A stretch of 64,000 nucleotides of DNA from contig JAIDCC010000050.1 of assembly GCA_029056055.1 (NCBI GenBank), positions 1 to 64,000 on the forward strand, in the 5' to 3' direction. Of this stretch, positions 16,501-26,384 are shown piece by piece. A program made the position numbers and the translations under genes. How positions within the stretch are numbered: the first letter of the stretch is position 1; each line of letters opens with the position of its first letter. Source of the stretch: Duncaniella sp. Its GTDB lineage: Bacteria; Bacteroidota; Bacteroidia; Bacteroidales; Muribaculaceae. The notes beneath the pieces are model-generated. The model did no database searches, was not told the origin of the DNA, and worked only from the letters and a program-made list of their open reading frames with translations.

Positions 16501-16891
16501 TCTCGGCATCTGTGCCGAAGCGGATGATGTAGCCCGACACTTCGGTGGGGGTGAAGGTGAGACCGGCGGCGGGCTTGACGCTCCATTCTATCACGTCGGT
16601 GGGGCCGTTGGCGCCTTTCACCTTCATGTACTTCATGCCGTCGAATTTCGGTTCGGCCGAGCGGCCGTCGGCACTGACTATGGTGACGTTGCCGAGGTTG
16701 ACGTCGGCCACCGAGATGCCGTTCTCCGGAGTGACGGTGCATGCCTTGTAGTCGTCGGGCACGTTGAAGGCCCAGACCACTTCGGCAGGGGTGTCGGTGA
16801 AGACGTCCTGCGCACGGAGGGTTTCGCCCCCTCCGAGGGTGATTGCCGCGGCCATTGCGGCCACTGACAAGCTGCTAAAGTGTTTTGACAT
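13532..16891 (-). CDS. Large exported pectinesterase (CE8) with accessory domains
   Basis: 1119 residues. Signal peptide about 1-27. The first 650 residues hold beta-rich accessory modules: repeated GGIYEQGTKLTVSATRAFGF and GRRLYESGTNVTVTANSNP units, a carbohydrate-binding-like domain near 390-560, and a Big_5-type Ig domain (VPEESSATASINGKIVLNF). The CE8 beta-helix follows (about 660-990): GYQDTYVSNN and GRTDFLCGKG carry the two catalytic aspartates and LGRPWGEG the arginine. It removes methyl esters from homogalacturonan. The end (YFDLRGMRVDASAKGLVIRA) resembles a degenerate type IX sorting tail, as in the upstream gene. It lies 46 nt after the GH95 gene on the same strand and is probably co-transcribed. 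Confidence 0.93.
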   Translation of the reverse strand: MSKHFSSLSVAAMAAAITLGGGETLRAQDVFTDTPAEVVWAFNVPDDYKACTVTPENGISVADVNLGNVTIVSADGRSAEPKFDGMKYMKVKGANGPTDVIEWSVKPAAGLTFTPTEVSGYIIRFGTDAENGVTVTAHTSEGTSIVLGNYTAPRNNKTQADDKYGKNSNYTHQFVISLTQEQQEQLATAGTFSLTASVGVNSNKEGGFSDIHIGGKLNGTKIDLPKFTVTATALPEEGAVVSVAPGGGIYEQGTKLTVSATRAFGFKFVNWTDASGAVVSEESEFTLEVEKDLALTANMETIDIYELTLGVEGGANLYQVQAVPAGEMREGRRLYESGTNVTVTANSNPIMTFSNWSDGQSSAEIAVKMDADKQLTGVFSASDFIVGWDFWQPGASGRPADFASADNDNCALVMRLADGTQGSWLDKSQEAAGGYEGRPGAVCWKTDAPIGSYYWQTKVNAAAFKNIKVQTAMVYNYNAYTVYDFEYSLDGENWEKVGSIAMEGSKAWKDAEFELPAAADNKEEVYIRIIADKESPVAGTSSDNDGACLGATYITGTPELINDGTAPVLVSFVPEESSATASINGKIVLNFDEKVKLTPEAKATLNDDMVLTGSVTGKTVMFAYKNLAFGTTYHFNLAAGSVADLTDNVLDKAVTISFTTKTRPEVDKALYDAVVEDVDGLLAALAAAEARADKTVRYRIFIHDGFYRLPASATATKPGTDGKDYPDPTTYVNTANISLVGESRDGVVITNTVPEVTGGNPLEGIGKGDVFSLKSNATGTYMQDLTMRSSMGDGAGRDIVLNDQSDKTIAKNVCLWGYQDTYVSNNANARYYFEGGLLRGRTDFLCGKGDVYYNGVTLQMCGNGYLAVPSQPRKFGYIFKDCEIVGETASLNGNYTLGRPWGEGTPIALFIDTKMSIVPSAIGWADMGSDGYPKRFAEYNSVTATGTPVDLSGRKNTFGSGKHANDPVLTQEEAEYHSYERVMGDEDDWDPATLAEAAPLASNVTLADGRLTWDESPYALLWAVVCNGKIVGFTTEPSFEAVGSDSDVWAVRAANEMGGLGEAVIAGTTGISEIPAGAEVVETLYFDLRGMRVDASAKGLVIRADRLADGSLYTTKVVR

Positions 16892-16937
16892 TAGAAATTT
16901 GTTTAAGGTTGTATAATACTTATTGTATAAGATATGT

Positions 16938-19900
16938 TCAGAGTTTCACTTTTTCCACCAGCGGGCCCTGACGACGGATGTAGATGCCGCCACGGACTGC
17001 CGAGGGGTCGATGCGTCGACCGGTCAGGTCGTAGAGTTCGTATGGTGCCGCCGGGTCAAACTCAAGCTCCGCACCCGGAGCCGTCACCCCCGTACTCCCC
17101 TCCGTGCCGATAGTGATGCGCGTGGTGGCGCCGGCTGAGGGAATTGTCAGGAGCATCGACGATGTGCGTGGTTCCGAGGTGTAGGCCGCTGCGGTCTGCG
17201 GGGCGCGCGACGGGGCGCGGAAGAGGTCGCTGAGGTCTTCTTCGGCGCGCGTGCCGTTGACATAGATTTCCTGCGCGCCCACCGAACTTTCGTGGAGTCT
17301 CACTCTCATCGAGCCGTCTGCGCGGCTGCCCGACAAGGGGTCGCTAATCGTCACTTCGGTGATTTTGCCGTTGGCCCATTCGATGTCTACGGTGTAGTTG
17401 CCGGCGGCTTTGAGACCGCTCACTCTTCCCGAGCCCCATGCCGAGGGCACTGCGGGGAGAATGTCAATCACGCCCGTGTAGCTCTGCATGAGCATTTCGG
17501 CTATGGCCGAGGGCCAGCCTCCGGTACCGTCTATCTGGAAGGTATGCTTGCAGGTGGTGCGCAGGTCGGAGCTGATGCGCTCGGGCATTCCTACGGCGAG
17601 CTGCCGCAGGGCCTCGTCGCCGTCGAGCGCGCGGGCGTAGCAGTTCATCTTCCACGAGGTGTTCCAGCCGGCATCCTCGCTGCCGTCGCCGTCGCCGCGG
17701 GTGTGTAGCGCGGCCACGTTGGCCTCGAAATTGGCCCGGTCCTCATCATAGGGGCTTACGCCGCCGAAGGGGAAGAGTTGCATCAGGTGCGACAGGTGAC
17801 GGTGTTCTTTTTCCGATGTCAGCTGCCCTTTCCATTCGCACTGCTCTCCATCCTTGGCCTCCAGTCCGTCATAGATGTTGCTCAGGAATTCGTCGAGCTC
17901 GGCGGCGTCGGCTTCCTTGCCGAGTGTGCGCGCGGCGTCACGGGTATAGGTGAGTGTGGTGGCCAGAATCTGTTGCGCGTGGGTGGCCACGGTAGTGCCG
18001 CCCGAAAGTTCGGGCGAGTAGTTGCAGGGCAGTTCGAGGCGTCCGTCGCCGTCGGTGTCGCGGGCATAGTCCATGTAGAAACGTGCCGCCCCGTAGATGA
18101 CCGGGTAGTATTCTTCAAGAAACGCGCGGTCTTGCGAGTAGAGGTAGTGCTGCCAGATGTGATAGCAGTTCCACCCTGCCGCCTCGACGTAATCGCCGTT
18201 ATACTTGAACGAATAGCCGTCGGGCGAGTTGAGCAGGAAGCAGGTCCAGCCCTTGGTGTCGGGCACGAGCTTGCGCGCGTAGTCGTCCCAATGGGTCTGC
18301 GACATCAGTTTCAGATAACGCATGAACGGCTCGTGGGCTGCCGGGATGTTGGTGCTTTCGGTGCCCCAGTAGTTCATCTGGAGGTTGATGTTGGTGTGGA
18401 AGTCGCATCCCCAGGGCGAAGCTGTGGTGCCCCAGATGCCTTGCAGGTTTGAGGGGAGCGCCACGTCGTCGCCGCGCGACGAGGCGAGGTTGAGGTAGCG
18501 GCCGTGGGCGAAGAGCAGCATCTCGACGGCGCGGCTGCCCCCCGACGACGAGGCTGTCGTGTAGGCGGCTTTAAGTTCGTCTGTCGGGTGGGAGTAGTCG
18601 GCGTCGTCAAGCTCGAAGTAGGCCGACCCGAAGAGCGGCTCATACTCGGCGAGGTGTTCGTCGTAGAGTGCCGTCCAGCCCTTGGCCACGGCGGCATCGA
18701 GCCGTGCGGCCACTTCGGCCTTCAGTTCGTCGCCGCTCTTGCCGTTGCGGAAGTCGGGGCAGCTCTGGTCATAGTCGGTGGCCACGGCGTAGACCACGAG
18801 TATCTCGCGGGCGTCGTTCACCGTGATGCTCGATGAGCCTGCGTTCACGCTGCCGTCGGGGCTAACCACGCGCAGCCCGAACGCAAAGTTCACGCATCCG
18901 TCCGTCGTGGTGCCGGCATAAAGCACGCGCCCCTCGGCGTCGGCCGTGCCTCCTCCCGAGAAGCTGTATTCATAGGAGAGGGTGCGCTCGCTCTCGGCGG
19001 TGTAGTGCATCACCCCGACTCCCGCCGGGCGGCTCACGAGGTATTCGCGTGCCTGCGTGCGCGTACCTTCAAGATTGACGGCGGTGGCTACGGCTTTCGT
19101 CAGGTCGAGCTGGCGCAGGAAGGGGCCGCCCCATGATGGCGTCTCGCCTTTGTCGGTCACTTTCAGATAGCCGATTTCGGCATAGTTGCCGCCGTTGCCG
19201 TTGGGCACGGCCTCATAGCCGGGGTCGTGCTGCGAGTTGTGGTTGGTTTTGTCGTTGATGAGTATCTCCTCGTTGCGACCGCCGTAGATGGCCATGCCGA
19301 GGCGGCCGTTGCCGAGCAGAAACACTTTCTTGTAAGCTCCGAAATCGCCTACGTCTACCTTACCGTCTTCTTCGGTGTTAAACCAAAGCGTGTAGGGATG
19401 GTCGGGGGTGTAGCTCGACGTGTTTTCGCAATAGGTCATCGCGTCGGGCACGGTGGCCGACAGTGTCGAGGGTTGCGGCGTGGTTAGGTTGGTATAGTCG
19501 AGCATCTGCGTGGCGGGGTCGAAGCACAGGCTGTAGGTGCCTGTGCTCTGCACGAGGCTCCCGCGGTCGGTCGTGGCGAGCGCCACGCTCCCCGAGGGCA
19601 CTTCGAGGCTGCCGGCGATGTCGGTCTGTGCGTAGAGGGTCTTGCCGCCGTAGTTGATTGAGAGGGCCGTGTTGCGTCGCAGGTTTGCCTGACCTTTGTA
19701 GGTGCGGTCGGCCGAGTCAAAGAGCAGTTCGGTCCCGTCAATCGAGAAGTCGGCCACGACTTCGCTCTTTACCACGCGGAGTGTGGCGGGCACTCCGTTG
19801 TCCAGCGTGACGGTCAGCGCATACTTGCCTCCTATTGTCAGCCTGACGGCCTCCGCGCCGGCTGCGAGCGCGACGCTCTGCGTCTGCTCTTCGTCCGACG

Positions 19901-20450
19901 TGCCAAACGCCGGTTGCGTCGCGGCGCCGTAGGTTGTTTCGCCTGCCTTGACGAGCACTTCGACGGGCGAACCGTTGACGGTGACGAGTCCGTTGTAGCT
20001 CACGTCGCCGCTCAGTCCTTCTACATCCTCGGTCAGTCTGACGGTGCGCGTGTCTATCATCATTTCGAGAGCCACGCCCTGAGTGAACTTCACGCTCAAG
20101 CCGCCGTCGGCATCGACGGTCACTTTGCACACGCCGCTCCACGCCTCAGGGAATTGGACGTAGCTTCCGTTGTTGGCTTTGACAAAGCTGTAGACCTTGT
20201 CTTGAGCAAATTCCGGTTGCCAGTCAGACGGTGAGTAAATCTCGCCGTCATACTCTATCATCACGGTAGCATACTGCGAGATGGCCACCGCGGTCGAATA
20301 AGTATTGTCGGAAGTCTGTTTCAACTGCGCCAGCGCGGGGTAGGAGGACACGCCCCACGCGTGCTGCACGAGTTTCATGTCGGCGGCACTCACGCTCAGC
20401 GCAAGCGCGGTCGCAAGCATGGCGATTAATGTTCGGATGTTTTTCTTCAT
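16938..20450 (-). CDS. Large exported GH95 glycoside hydrolase with N-terminal extension
   Basis: 1170 residues, longer than typical GH95 enzymes (about 800) because of an N-terminal 400-residue beta-rich extension with SusE/starch-binding-like repeats. Signal peptide MKKNIRTLIAMLATALALSVSA. The GH95 part starts near residue 415 (YTLWFNTEE) and has FLLGNGRLGMAIYGG, the NINLQMNYW motif, NYSPELSGG and FQIDGTGGW, which match the known Asn, Glu and Asp active-site positions. GH95 enzymes are alpha-1,2-L-fucosidases or alpha-L-galactosidases. The C-terminus (YELYDLTGRRIDPSAVRGG) resembles a sorting tail. The ATG at 20450 is chosen for the signal peptide; the frame is open upstream into the neighbouring gene. 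Confidence 0.93.
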   Translation of the reverse strand: MKKNIRTLIAMLATALALSVSAADMKLVQHAWGVSSYPALAQLKQTSDNTYSTAVAISQYATVMIEYDGEIYSPSDWQPEFAQDKVYSFVKANNGSYVQFPEAWSGVCKVTVDADGGLSVKFTQGVALEMMIDTRTVRLTEDVEGLSGDVSYNGLVTVNGSPVEVLVKAGETTYGAATQPAFGTSDEEQTQSVALAAGAEAVRLTIGGKYALTVTLDNGVPATLRVVKSEVVADFSIDGTELLFDSADRTYKGQANLRRNTALSINYGGKTLYAQTDIAGSLEVPSGSVALATTDRGSLVQSTGTYSLCFDPATQMLDYTNLTTPQPSTLSATVPDAMTYCENTSSYTPDHPYTLWFNTEEDGKVDVGDFGAYKKVFLLGNGRLGMAIYGGRNEEILINDKTNHNSQHDPGYEAVPNGNGGNYAEIGYLKVTDKGETPSWGGPFLRQLDLTKAVATAVNLEGTRTQAREYLVSRPAGVGVMHYTAESERTLSYEYSFSGGGTADAEGRVLYAGTTTDGCVNFAFGLRVVSPDGSVNAGSSSITVNDAREILVVYAVATDYDQSCPDFRNGKSGDELKAEVAARLDAAVAKGWTALYDEHLAEYEPLFGSAYFELDDADYSHPTDELKAAYTTASSSGGSRAVEMLLFAHGRYLNLASSRGDDVALPSNLQGIWGTTASPWGCDFHTNINLQMNYWGTESTNIPAAHEPFMRYLKLMSQTHWDDYARKLVPDTKGWTCFLLNSPDGYSFKYNGDYVEAAGWNCYHIWQHYLYSQDRAFLEEYYPVIYGAARFYMDYARDTDGDGRLELPCNYSPELSGGTTVATHAQQILATTLTYTRDAARTLGKEADAAELDEFLSNIYDGLEAKDGEQCEWKGQLTSEKEHRHLSHLMQLFPFGGVSPYDEDRANFEANVAALHTRGDGDGSEDAGWNTSWKMNCYARALDGDEALRQLAVGMPERISSDLRTTCKHTFQIDGTGGWPSAIAEMLMQSYTGVIDILPAVPSAWGSGRVSGLKAAGNYTVDIEWANGKITEVTISDPLSGSRADGSMRVRLHESSVGAQEIYVNGTRAEEDLSDLFRAPSRAPQTAAAYTSEPRTSSMLLTIPSAGATTRITIGTEGSTGVTAPGAELEFDPAAPYELYDLTGRRIDPSAVRGGIYIRRQGPLVEKVKL

Positions 20451-20494
20451 GGTGTTTTCAGGTTGAAGGTTCTGGGCAGCGACAAATCCCGGCT

Positions 20495-21418
20495 TCAGCG
20501 GCGGTAGGCTTTGAGCAATCCGTCCTCGAAAAGCAGGTAGATGCCGTTGTCGTAGACCCACATCTCGCGGAGGAGCGTGGGCGTAGGCTGGCGCTCCACT
20601 TCCTTGGGAACGCCTAAGGCAAGGCGCGCTTCGTCGCGGGTCATGCCCGGGGCGATGCGCGAGTCGATGATGCACGCCCACATCTCGGGCGAGATGTCGG
20701 GATAGCGGCTCCGGGGGTCGGAAAACGCGAAGAGCCCGGGAAACGTGCGGGGGGTCGACGACTGCGCGCCGGGATAGAGAAACACTCTGGCCGACACGCC
20801 CCGCTCGTCGGTAAAGGCTATTTTCACGGGGTAGAACGAGGTGCCGTAGCCCACGGAGTCGATGGTGACAGGCACGAATTTGCGCCCGTCGACAGGCTGG
20901 TCGGCATCGTCGCGCCAGAGCGAGGTCAGTATGTAGAGTCGCTTCCCGGTCAGAAGGCGCCGCGCTTCTTCTACCATCGTTTCCTGAATGGTGAAGGGCA
21001 CCGACATCGATTGCTTTTCCATCAGACGGGAGAGTGCGCGCTGCTCGCGGTAGACGAGTGTGGCTCCGCGGGGCGAGCGGAAGGTGAGCTGCGTGTCGGT
21101 GCCGCCGGTAATCGAGGGCACTTCCGCCATGCCTTCAAACGTGATGTCGCGCCCGGCAAGCTCCTCGTCTTCGGGCATGGTTGCCCCGAAGACGAGCGAG
21201 ATTTTAGGGTCGGTGACGCGAAATCGCTTTCCGGGCTGCCACTCGCGAAGCGGTGCGTCGGCCACCGTCAGCAGAAACGTGTCTTCGGCTGTCACGGTGA
21301 CGTTCTCGCGCTTCACGTCGCGGGCCGTGATTTTCGGGGTCGACTCAACGCCCGTGAAACACGCCGTCGGCAGCAGCAGCGCCGTCGCAAGGGTCAGCGA
21401 GAGGACTCCCCTTCTCAT
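20495..21418 (-). CDS. Lipoprotein with BamE/SmpA-like C-terminal motif
   Basis: 307 residues. Lipobox LLPTACF near residue 20, so the mature protein is lipid-anchored. The middle is unrecognised. The last 50 residues (IAPGMTRDEARLALGVPKEV followed by WVYDNGIYLLFEDG) resemble the BamE/SmpA-OmlA fold in which a short helix-turn motif is followed by beta strands. The start overlaps the prolyl oligopeptidase stop by four bases, so it is translationally coupled to that peptidase. The gene at 16938 starts 45 nt downstream. Function unknown; a periplasmic binding or assembly role is a guess. Confidence 0.7.
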   Translation of the reverse strand: MRRGVLSLTLATALLLPTACFTGVESTPKITARDVKRENVTVTAEDTFLLTVADAPLREWQPGKRFRVTDPKISLVFGATMPEDEELAGRDITFEGMAEVPSITGGTDTQLTFRSPRGATLVYREQRALSRLMEKQSMSVPFTIQETMVEEARRLLTGKRLYILTSLWRDDADQPVDGRKFVPVTIDSVGYGTSFYPVKIAFTDERGVSARVFLYPGAQSSTPRTFPGLFAFSDPRSRYPDISPEMWACIIDSRIAPGMTRDEARLALGVPKEVERQPTPTLLREMWVYDNGIYLLFEDGLLKAYRR

Positions 21419-23556
21419 TTAGAGGGGGTCAGTCCGAGGTTGTAGAACATGAACGAATACATGTCGGCATACTCGTCGATGACTTTCGACACCGGTTTGC
21501 CGCCGCCGTGACCCGCCTTCGAGTCGATGCGTATCAGTTTCGGGGCCGAGCCGGTGTCGGCTGCCTGGAGGGCGGCCGCATACTTGAACGAGTGGGCCGG
21601 CACGACGCGGTCGTCATGGTCGGCGGTGGTCACGAGGATGGCCGGGTAGGGGGTGCCGTCGTTGCGGATGGTGTGCAGAGGCGAGTAGCCCAGCAGGTAT
21701 TCGGCCATTTCGGGCGAGTCGGCCGAGGTGCCGTAGTCCGACGCCCAGTTCCAGCCGATGGTGAAGAGGTGATAACGCATCATGTCCATCACGCCTACGC
21801 GGGGGATGGCCACTTTGAACAGGTCGGGACGCATGTTGACCGTAGCGCCTACGAGCAGACCGCCGTTGCTGCCTCCTTCGATGGTGATGAGGTCGGGGTT
21901 GGTCCAGCCTTCCTTCACGAGATACTCGGCTGCGGCTATGAAGTCGTTAAACACGTTGAGCTTGTTTTGCTTCGTGCCGGCCTGATGCCACTCCTCGCCA
22001 TACTCCGAGCCGCCGCGGAGGTTGGCCTGCGCGTAAATCACGCCGTTTTCGAGCAGCCACATGCGGTTGGGCGAGAAGCCGGGCGTGAGCGAGATGTTGA
22101 AGCCGCCGTAGCCGTAGAGATACACGGGGTTGTCGCCGTCGCGCTTGAGTCCTTTCTTATAGGTGAGGAACATCGGCACCTTCGTGCCGTCGGCCGACGG
22201 ATAGAACACCTGCTCGGTCACGTAGTCGTCGAAGTTGACATCCTTGATTTCGGCCTGGCGGATGAGGGTGCTTTCGCCCGTGGCGGGGTCATACTCATAC
22301 TGTGCCGACGGTGCGGTGAACGATGTGAAGGCGTAGCGCACTTCGTCGGGATACTTGCGTTCGGTCGAGAGGCCCACCGAGCCGTAGCCGGGCAGCGCGA
22401 GGTCGCCGAGTTTGTTGCCTTCCATGTCATAAATCATCACCTGGTTGGCGGCATCTTTCTCGTAGGTCAGATAGAGTTTGTCGCCCGAGAATTGCGCGCC
22501 GGTCAGCACGCCGTCGGCTTCAGGCACGAGTTCGCGCCAGTTCTTGCTTTCGGGGGCGGTCACGTCGGCCACCATCAGTCGGTTCTTGGGTGCGCCCATT
22601 GAGGTCAGGATGTACATGCGCCCGTCGATTACGTCGACGACGTCGTTGGTGTAGTCCTGCGTCGGGGCCATCTTCACCCATTCGCCGTCGCGGCGCATGA
22701 GCAGTTCGTTGCCCACGCCCTGACCGCCGACACTGATGAGCAGCACGGGGTCGGTCTCGGGCAGGTAGGCCGAATGGAAGTGGAGAGGATGTGCGGGGTC
22801 GCTGAAGGCTATGGTGTCGTCGCTCTGCGGGGTGCCCACTTTGTGATAGTAGACGAGGTGGTTTTCGTTGGCGTTCGAAAATTCCTTGCCCGCTTCGGGA
22901 CGCGGGTAGGCGCTGTAGTAGAAGCCGTCGCCGTCCCATGCCGCGCCGGTAAACTTGGCCCACTCGATGTGGTCGGGCAGCTGCTTGCCGGTGGCGGTGT
23001 CGAGCAGGAAGATTTCATTCCAGTCTGAGCCGGAGCGCGACACGACGTAGGCCGTGTACTTGCCGTCCTTGCTCTGGTAGACGCCCTGAAGGGCCACGGT
23101 GCCGTCGTCGCTCAAGGTGTTGGGGTCGAGAAACACTTCGGCACCCTCGCCCGAGGCATCTTTCGAGCGGTAGAGCACGCTCTGGTTGCGCAGGCCGTCG
23201 TTTTCATAAAAGTAGTAGAGGCCGTCGTTGCCGTGCCAGGGCAGTCCGCGCTTGGCGTAGTCGTTGAGCTGCGTGAGGCGTTTGTGGATGTCGGCGCGGA
23301 AGGGGATGGCGTCGATGTAGGTGCGGGTCACTTTGTTTTCGGCTTCTACCCATTTCAACGTGGCTTCGGCCGTGTCGTTTTCGAGCGGTCGGTAGGGGTC
23401 GGCCACGGCGTGGCCGAAAATCGTGTCGACTGTCCCGTCCTGCGGGGCTTCGGGATAGGAGGCGGGAGCCTCGGGTCCCTTGGCTGTGGTCGAGCAGCCC
23501 GTGAGTATCGGTGTTGCCATCGCTATTGCAACGAGTGTTTGAGTGAATGACTTCAT
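21415..23556 (-). CDS. S9A prolyl oligopeptidase family lipoprotein
   Basis: 713 residues. Lipobox PILTGCS near residue 20 puts it on a membrane. N-terminal seven-bladed propeller, then the alpha/beta hydrolase domain with catalytic serine in EGGSNGG (S563), the aspartate in HDDRVVP (648 or 649) and the histidine in GHGGGKP (H683). It cleaves short peptides after proline, probably in the periplasm. First gene of a minus-strand series; a TATCTTTG element (complement of 23586-23593) is the likely promoter. Confidence 0.95.
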   Translation of the reverse strand: MKSFTQTLVAIAMATPILTGCSTTAKGPEAPASYPEAPQDGTVDTIFGHAVADPYRPLENDTAEATLKWVEAENKVTRTYIDAIPFRADIHKRLTQLNDYAKRGLPWHGNDGLYYFYENDGLRNQSVLYRSKDASGEGAEVFLDPNTLSDDGTVALQGVYQSKDGKYTAYVVSRSGSDWNEIFLLDTATGKQLPDHIEWAKFTGAAWDGDGFYYSAYPRPEAGKEFSNANENHLVYYHKVGTPQSDDTIAFSDPAHPLHFHSAYLPETDPVLLISVGGQGVGNELLMRRDGEWVKMAPTQDYTNDVVDVIDGRMYILTSMGAPKNRLMVADVTAPESKNWRELVPEADGVLTGAQFSGDKLYLTYEKDAANQVMIYDMEGNKLGDLALPGYGSVGLSTERKYPDEVRYAFTSFTAPSAQYEYDPATGESTLIRQAEIKDVNFDDYVTEQVFYPSADGTKVPMFLTYKKGLKRDGDNPVYLYGYGGFNISLTPGFSPNRMWLLENGVIYAQANLRGGSEYGEEWHQAGTKQNKLNVFNDFIAAAEYLVKEGWTNPDLITIEGGSNGGLLVGATVNMRPDLFKVAIPRVGVMDMMRYHLFTIGWNWASDYGTSADSPEMAEYLLGYSPLHTIRNDGTPYPAILVTTADHDDRVVPAHSFKYAAALQAADTGSAPKLIRIDSKAGHGGGKPVSKVIDEYADMYSFMFYNLGLTPSK

Positions 23557-23585
23557 TTTTGCAGTGGTGTGTAGATATTTGCGCG

Positions 23586-23657
23586 CAAAGATACAACTTT
23601 TTTTTCACTTAACCGTGCGATTATGCCACATTTTCCAATTCTTTTTTTATAAATTTG
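23586..23657. promoter_or_regulatory. Divergent promoter region between S9A peptidase and GH95 genes
   Basis: CAAAGATA at 23586-23593 is TATCTTTG on the minus strand, about 30 nt before the peptidase start. TAAATTTG at 23650-23657 faces the plus-strand GH95 gene, about 75 nt before its start. Both fit TAnnTTTG; upstream boxes are not evident for either. Confidence 0.55.
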
Positions 23658-23731
23658 CACTCGATAAGTCTCGCGCGGGGCGGCTGCGCTGCCCTTTGCC
23701 CCGCGTTCCAATCATTCATCATCAAATTTCA

Positions 23732-26152
23732 ATGAAACTTTTTCGCAGTCTGACGCTTCTCTCGCTATCGGCTCTCGCCGTCACGACCGTTGAAGCTGAT
23801 TCTCTCAAACTCTGGTATGACGCTCCGGCCGCCGAATGGGTCGAGGCCCTCCCACTCGGCAATTCCCACATCGGCATGATGGTCTACGGCAATCCCGCCT
23901 ATGAGGAGCTCCAGCTCAACGAGGAGACTCTTTGGGGTGGTTCGCCCCACAACAACCATTCGCCCAAGGCTCTCAAACACCTCGACGAAGTGCGCCGACT
24001 CATCTTCGAGGGGCAGAACGCCAAAGCCGAAGCTATCATGGATACGACGTTCCTTTCGGGCGTCCACGGTATGCCCTACCAGACCATCGGCTCTCTCCGT
24101 CTCCGCTTCCCCGGCCACGAGAACGTAAGCGGCTACCGCCGGGAGCTCGACCTCGACAGCGCCCTCACCACTGTCAGCTACAACGTCGGCGATGTCTCAT
24201 TCCACCGCGAAGCTTTCACTTCGCTGGCCGACAATGCCGCCTTCGTGCGTCTCACCGCCTCCGAGCCGGGACAGGTCTCTTTCTCGGCCAGGTTCACTTC
24301 GCCCATGCAGAAGTATGACGTCAGACGCGAGGGCCGCACTCTCGTCATCACCACCTACGGCTCCGACCACGAAGGCATCCCCGGGGCTGTCGTAGCCGAG
24401 ACTCGTCTCGAAATCGATGCCGACGGCGGCCGACTCTCAGCCGCGGGCGACTCGCTCTCGCTCACCGGTGCCGACGCCGCCACGCTCTACATCACGTCGG
24501 CCACCAATTTCGTCAATTATCACGACGTCTCGGCCTCGCCCACCCGTCGCGCCAAGTCGCTCCTCGCCGCCGCGCGCAAGCACCCCTACGCCGAGGCTCG
24601 GCGCGCCCACATCGACCGCTACCGCTCGCAGTTTGCCCGCACCGACCTCTCGCTCGGCGCGTCGCCCGACTCCGTGCGCGCTCTCCCCACCGACCGACGC
24701 ATCCGTAAGTTTGCCGAGACCCGCGACCCCGAGCTGACAACTCTCCTCTTCCAGTTCGGCCGCTACCTGCTCATCTCCTCATCGCAGCCCGGCGGCCAGG
24801 CCGCCAATCTGCAAGGCATCTGGAACGACCTTCCCAACGCGCCATGGGACGGTAAGTACACCATCAACATCAATGCCGAGATGAACTATTGGCCGGCCGA
24901 GGTGACAAATCTCTCCGAGTGTCACGAACCGCTCTTCTCCCTCGTGGCCGACCTCTCCGAAAACGCCCGCACCACTGCCCGCGAAATGTATGGCTGCCCC
25001 GGATGGGTGGCCCACCACAACACAGACATCTGGCGCTCCTCGGGCATGGTCGACACCGCCCACGACGGCGGCTGGCCAAATGGCGGCACCTGGCTTGCCT
25101 CACACCTCTGGGAACACTATCTCTACACCGGCGACCGAGATTTCCTCGCCCGCGCCTACCCGGCTCTCAAAGGTGCTTCCGACTTCTTCCTCTCGTTTCT
25201 CGTCGAGGAGCCCGAGCACGGTTGGCTCATCACCGTGCCTACCGTCTCGCCCGAACATGGCCCCGCCAACGGCACCGGTTCATGGATTGTGGCCGGATGC
25301 ACGATGGACAATCAGATGATGCACCAGCTGTTCAACAACACTCTCTCGGCCGCGCGTCTGCTCGGCGAGCGTCAGAGCTACATCGACTCTCTCTCGGCCG
25401 CCATCAGCCGCATTCCCCCCATGCAGGTGGGCCGTCACCACCAGCTGCAGGAATGGCTCGGCGACTATGACAACCCCAACGACCGACACCGTCACATCTC
25501 TCACGCCTTCGGCCTGTTCCCCGCCCCGCAGATTTCCCCATACACGTCGCCCGCGCTTTTCGAGGCTGTCCGAAACACCCTGATTCAGCGCGGCGACGAA
25601 GCCACCGGATGGTCAATCGGCTGGAAAATCAATCTCTGGGCCCGACTTCAGGACGGCAACCACGCCTACACCATCATCAACAACATGCTGCGCGAGCGCA
25701 TCTACCCCAACCTCTTCGACGCGCATCCCCCGTTCCAAATCGACGGCAATTTCGGCTACACTGCCGGCGTGGCCGAAATGCTCATGCAGAGCCATGACCG
25801 CGCCCTTCACCTCCTCCCCGCACTCCCCGACACATGGAGCGACGGCTCTGTCAGCGGCCTCGTCAGCCGCGGCGGCTTCGAAGTGGCCATGACTTGGGAC
25901 GGCGGCCAGCTCAACACCGCCACCATCACCTCGCGCCTCGGCGGCAACCTGCGTCTGCGCTCCTACGTCCCCCTCAAGGGCGAAGGCCTCGTCCCCGCTC
26001 AGGGCCCCAACCCCAACCCACTCTTCTTCGTCCCCGAAGTCAAGGACGCTCTCATCTCGCCTGAAATCACTCCGCGCCACCCCATCCTGCGTCAGGTCTA
26101 CGAATACGACCTCCCCACTCTCCCCGGCGTCACCTATACCGTCTCCCGCTGA
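23732..26152 (+). CDS. Exported GH95 alpha-L-fucosidase or alpha-L-galactosidase
   Basis: 806 residues. Signal peptide [22 protein letters not shown]. The whole protein is a canonical GH95: [14 protein letters not shown] and [13 protein letters not shown] at the N-terminus, [20 protein letters not shown] and FQIDGNFGY at the active site, and a C-terminal beta domain. It removes terminal alpha-linked L-fucose or L-galactose from glycans such as xyloglucan, rhamnogalacturonan side chains or host glycans; sequence reading does not separate these. The ATG at 23732 is chosen for the signal peptide. It is transcribed divergently from the peptidase/GH95/CE8 series and is followed by a very long hairpin. 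Confidence 0.95.
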   Translation: MKLFRSLTLLSLSALAVTTVEADSLKLWYDAPAAEWVEALPLGNSHIGMMVYGNPAYEELQLNEETLWGGSPHNNHSPKALKHLDEVRRLIFEGQNAKAEAIMDTTFLSGVHGMPYQTIGSLRLRFPGHENVSGYRRELDLDSALTTVSYNVGDVSFHREAFTSLADNAAFVRLTASEPGQVSFSARFTSPMQKYDVRREGRTLVITTYGSDHEGIPGAVVAETRLEIDADGGRLSAAGDSLSLTGADAATLYITSATNFVNYHDVSASPTRRAKSLLAAARKHPYAEARRAHIDRYRSQFARTDLSLGASPDSVRALPTDRRIRKFAETRDPELTTLLFQFGRYLLISSSQPGGQAANLQGIWNDLPNAPWDGKYTININAEMNYWPAEVTNLSECHEPLFSLVADLSENARTTAREMYGCPGWVAHHNTDIWRSSGMVDTAHDGGWPNGGTWLASHLWEHYLYTGDRDFLARAYPALKGASDFFLSFLVEEPEHGWLITVPTVSPEHGPANGTGSWIVAGCTMDNQMMHQLFNNTLSAARLLGERQSYIDSLSAAISRIPPMQVGRHHQLQEWLGDYDNPNDRHRHISHAFGLFPAPQISPYTSPALFEAVRNTLIQRGDEATGWSIGWKINLWARLQDGNHAYTIINNMLRERIYPNLFDAHPPFQIDGNFGYTAGVAEMLMQSHDRALHLLPALPDTWSDGSVSGLVSRGGFEVAMTWDGGQLNTATITSRLGGNLRLRSYVPLKGEGLVPAQGPNPNPLFFVPEVKDALISPEITPRHPILRQVYEYDLPTLPGVTYTVSR

Positions 26153-26160
26153 TGGTTGAG

Positions 26161-26234
26161 TAAGACCCCGTTCCCCGATATTTGTTAACGCTTGACCGCC
26201 CCGGCGTTAACAAATATCGGGCAACGGGGTCTTA
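26161..26234. terminator. 31-bp near-perfect inverted repeat after GH95 gene
   Basis: Arms 26161-26191 and 26204-26234 are inverted copies with a single mismatch and a 12-nt loop; the ends are TAAGACCCCGTT and AACGGGGTCTTA. It starts 9 nt after the GH95 stop. There is no T run, so it may work as a processing or stabilising hairpin rather than a simple terminator. Confidence 0.7.
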
Positions 26235-26267
26235 ACTAATTTTAGCGCGAAATGATAGGGCTTTTTC

Positions 26268-26298
26268 TTGCTATTTCAACCGAAAACCCCTACCTTTG
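26268..26298 (+). promoter_or_regulatory. Phosphohexomutase promoter
   Basis: TTG at 26268-26270 and TACCTTTG at 26291-26298, 20 nt apart, about 87 nt before the start codon. Confidence 0.65.
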
Positions 26299-26384
26299 CC
26301 CCTGGGACATCCGCCCCGGCTCCTCAGCCCCGCGCGGAGGCCTGCAATCATCAATTCGGATTAACTCTTAAAACCTACCTCAAT

